Source: Candidatus Cloacimonadota bacterium
Lineage (GTDB): Bacteria; Cloacimonadota; Cloacimonadia; JGIOTU-2; B8-G9
NCBI GenBank assembly: GCA_003647765.1
Contig: QMNM01000121.1
Location: forward strand, 1-5,648
Length of the DNA stretch: 5,648 nucleotides
Direction: 5' to 3'
This document shows positions 4,279 to 5,648 of the stretch, one piece after another. The notes under the pieces are model-generated. The model did not search any database and was not told the origin of the DNA. It saw only the letters and a program-made list of their open reading frames with translations. The number at the start of each line of letters is the position of its first letter. Within the stretch, counting starts at the first letter, position 1. The position numbers and the translations under genes are program-made.

Positions 4279-5208
4279 ATGAAAAAAGAATATAAATACC
4301 ATTATGTTTATAGAATTACAAATATTAAGACAAACTACTACTATTATGGTAGTAAAAGTACAAATGAATTACCAAGTAACAACATAGGGAGAAATTACTT
4401 TTCTTCTTCATCAAACCAATTCTTCATTGAAGACCAGAAGATCAATCCACAAGATTATAAATATAAAGTGATTAAAGTATTTAGTTCATCAAGAGAAGAT
4501 GCAATCAATTTAGAAAGTATCCTACATTTAAAATTTGATGTCAAAAACCATACAAAGTTTATTAACAAGGCTAACCAAACACCAAATGGGTTTGATATGA
4601 CTGGAAAAGTGGTAATCAAAGATAAAGGTAATGGAAAAACAACTATTATTCCAATCAATTTATATGATAATAATATTCATGAATCTGTTCATGCAGGTAA
4701 AATAACAGTATTTAACAAAAAGAAGAATAAATATAAATTTGTTTCAGTTGAAGAGTATAATGCAAATGATAACTATAAATCTATACATTCAGGTAAGGTA
4801 TCAGTTCTTGATACAAGGGATAATACTAGACATTATATTGATACGGATAAACTACATAAATCAAAATATTATAAAGCTACTACATTTGGTCAAGTAACCG
4901 TGTATGATATAATAAATAAAATAGTTAAAAATGTTTCAAAACATGATTATGACAATAACTCAAGCCTTGTATTTATTGATAGTAAAGTATTCAAAATATA
5001 TAATTCAAATGGAGAGCTAGTTGACATTGCTTACGGTAATTTTATAAACTTTTGTAATACAAATGGGTACCCTTCAAGTGCATTTTCTAATTCTGCAAGA
5101 GCGAATGGCGCACCGATATACCAATCGTTGAAAAGTAATACAAGTAAAAAAATGAAATACAAAGGTTGGTTTGTAATTTCAAAAAAAATAACTAGTTTGG
5201 TGGAATAA
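4279..5208 (+). CDS. Free-standing GIY-YIG homing-type endonuclease with tandem repeats
   Basis: This 309-aa protein opens with a GIY-YIG nuclease domain (about 5-100). YVYRI (9-13) and YYYG (21-24) form the two signature strands at the usual spacing. Arg38 in IGRNYF is a candidate catalytic arginine, Glu79 in NLES a likely metal ligand, and Asn97 or Asn103 a candidate late motif. Residues 109-234 are four tandem repeats of 31-32 residues, each starting GK/GQ-[VI]-x-V. Residues 235-309 begin VFKIYNSNGELV and end KYKGWFVI, resembling the C-terminal DNA-recognition module of phage homing endonucleases. The expected role is site-specific cleavage of related genomes lacking the gene. It stands alone between a leftward operon and a rightward virion gene, with a late promoter upstream and AAGG at 4267-4270. 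The catalytic-domain call is secure; the target site is unknown. Confidence 0.85.
   Translation: MKKEYKYHYVYRITNIKTNYYYYGSKSTNELPSNNIGRNYFSSSSNQFFIEDQKINPQDYKYKVIKVFSSSREDAINLESILHLKFDVKNHTKFINKANQTPNGFDMTGKVVIKDKGNGKTTIIPINLYDNNIHESVHAGKITVFNKKKNKYKFVSVEEYNANDNYKSIHSGKVSVLDTRDNTRHYIDTDKLHKSKYYKATTFGQVTVYDIINKIVKNVSKHDYDNNSSLVFIDSKVFKIYNSNGELVDIAYGNFINFCNTNGYPSSAFSNSARANGAPIYQSLKSNTSKKMKYKGWFVISKKITSLVE
4603..4980 (+). repeat. Four tandem protein repeats in the GIY-YIG endonuclease
   Basis: The coding stretch for residues 109-234 contains four diverged repeats starting at Gly109, Gly140, Gly172 and Gly204. Each begins G[KQ][VI]x[VI], then a polar Asp/Asn/Lys turn, a short second strand, and a segment with Tyr and Asn before the next Gly. 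The DNA has diverged and only the protein pattern repeats. Similar GKVxVxD repeats are known to me from phage endonuclease-like proteins, where DNA recognition is plausible but unproven. Confidence 0.7.
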
Positions 5209-5221
5209 ATAAGTTTTATAT

Positions 5222-5229
5222 TATAAATA
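5222..5229 (+). promoter_or_regulatory. T4-type late promoter for the virion protein gene
   Basis: TATAAATA lies 19 bases before the ATG at 5249, in the 40-base gap after the endonuclease. The flanks (TTTTATATTATAAATAAACT) resemble those of the leftward box at 4257-4250. The position is right for a late structural gene and leaves a very short leader containing AAGG. Confidence 0.75.
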
Positions 5230-5248
5230 AACTAACAAGGATTTGAAT

Positions 5249-5648
5249 ATGTCAAAAGATTATATATTACACCAACATCTTAAGATGTCCCCAAACGCAC
5301 AAGTTAAAAATTTAGTGCCTGAAACTCTTTCAGAAGTACCAACAGAAGCTGAATGGAAACTTGGAAGAATATGGTTCAACAGCACACTTGGTAAATTCCA
5401 ATGCGTATCTTTAAAAATGGATTCTAATACTGGATTACCAATTGAACCAAACGAATTAGAAGTAATTTTATTAGGGTCTGATGAATTAGGATTTACTAGA
5501 GATGGAGAATATTATCCGGATGGGTTATTCAACTTCAATACAACAACCAAAGTATCACTAGCAGTTGATGAAATTAATGAAGCACTTAAAGATTTAGCAC
5601 CTGCAGAAGCAACAGGACTAAATGGTGATTTAGATATTACTACTACTA
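5249..5648 (+). CDS. Probable virion structural / tail-fibre-type protein, partial
   Basis: This rightward gene starts at ATG 5249 and is open to the edge, giving 133 residues and no stop. AAGG at 5237-5240 lies eight bases upstream, and a perfect late promoter box at 5222-5229 precedes it. The segment WKLGRIWFNSTLGKFQCV (36-53) matches the GRIWFN...KFQ pattern often seen at the start of T4-like virion and fibre proteins, where a short strand pair packs on a preceding domain. Residues about 100-126 (VSLAVDEINEALKDLAPA then TGLNGDL) resemble the linker seen in such structural proteins before repeated beta-rich domains. Asn, Thr, Leu and Gly are common and no catalytic motif or signal peptide is visible. 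The late promoter fits a structural role. Which particle component it forms cannot be told from this fragment. Confidence 0.65.
   Translation, partial: MSKDYILHQHLKMSPNAQVKNLVPETLSEVPTEAEWKLGRIWFNSTLGKFQCVSLKMDSNTGLPIEPNELEVILLGSDELGFTRDGEYYPDGLFNFNTTTKVSLAVDEINEALKDLAPAEATGLNGDLDITTT

Noticed and set aside
4291-4298. TATAAATA inside the endonuclease gene as a late promoter
   Set aside because: It lies just after the start codon and is explained by Tyr-Lys-Tyr codons. It does not precede any gene start.
4456-4463. Second intragenic TATAAATA as a late promoter
   Set aside because: Again it encodes Tyr-Lys-Tyr within the nuclease domain and has no downstream start in a sensible position.

Overview
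This AT-rich window (roughly one third G+C by eye) looks like part of the genome of a tailed phage of the T4-like superfamily. Three things support this. Perfect T4-type late promoter boxes (TATAAATA) sit just upstream of genes. One gene resembles the T4 late-transcription protein DsbA, next to a T4 gp56-like dCTPase/dUTPase relative. The right edge starts a virion-type protein. The host cannot be read from the sequence.

Layout. Positions 1-4081 hold a compact leftward operon of seven genes. In transcription order these are a dimeric-type dUTPase/dCTPase-like protein (4081-3287), an unrecognised 142-aa protein (3285-2857), a DsbA-like DNA-binding protein (2796-2491), a ClpP-like serine protease with a polylysine tail (2445-1585), an unrecognised 155-aa protein (1583-1116), a PD-(D/E)XK nuclease with four cysteines placed like an iron-sulfur ligand set (1094-384), and a thioredoxin-fold protein without the CXXC pair that runs off the left edge (353-1). 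Two junctions (3289-3283 and 1587-1581) have the form TAAxATG, so those pairs are probably translationally coupled. The other genes have their own ribosome sites, four of them in variants of one leader sequence.

Positions 4082-4278 are a 197-base divergent intergenic region. It carries two perfect late-promoter boxes pointing at each other as arms of an inverted repeat, with a predicted branched RNA structure between them. Positions 4279-5208 encode, rightward, a free-standing GIY-YIG endonuclease with four tandem repeats of about 31-32 residues and a C-terminal module that probably binds DNA. After a 40-base gap with another late promoter, a virion-type protein begins at 5249 and runs off the right edge.

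How it fits together. The left operon looks like nucleotide-pool and DNA-metabolism functions plus late-transcription support and a protease. The right side looks like late virion genes. The endonuclease sits at the boundary between them, a typical position for a selfish homing gene. No CRISPR array, tRNA gene, insertion sequence or defence system was seen. The least explained parts are the facing-promoter structured region, the ClpP-like protease with its coupled partner, and the repeat array in the endonuclease.
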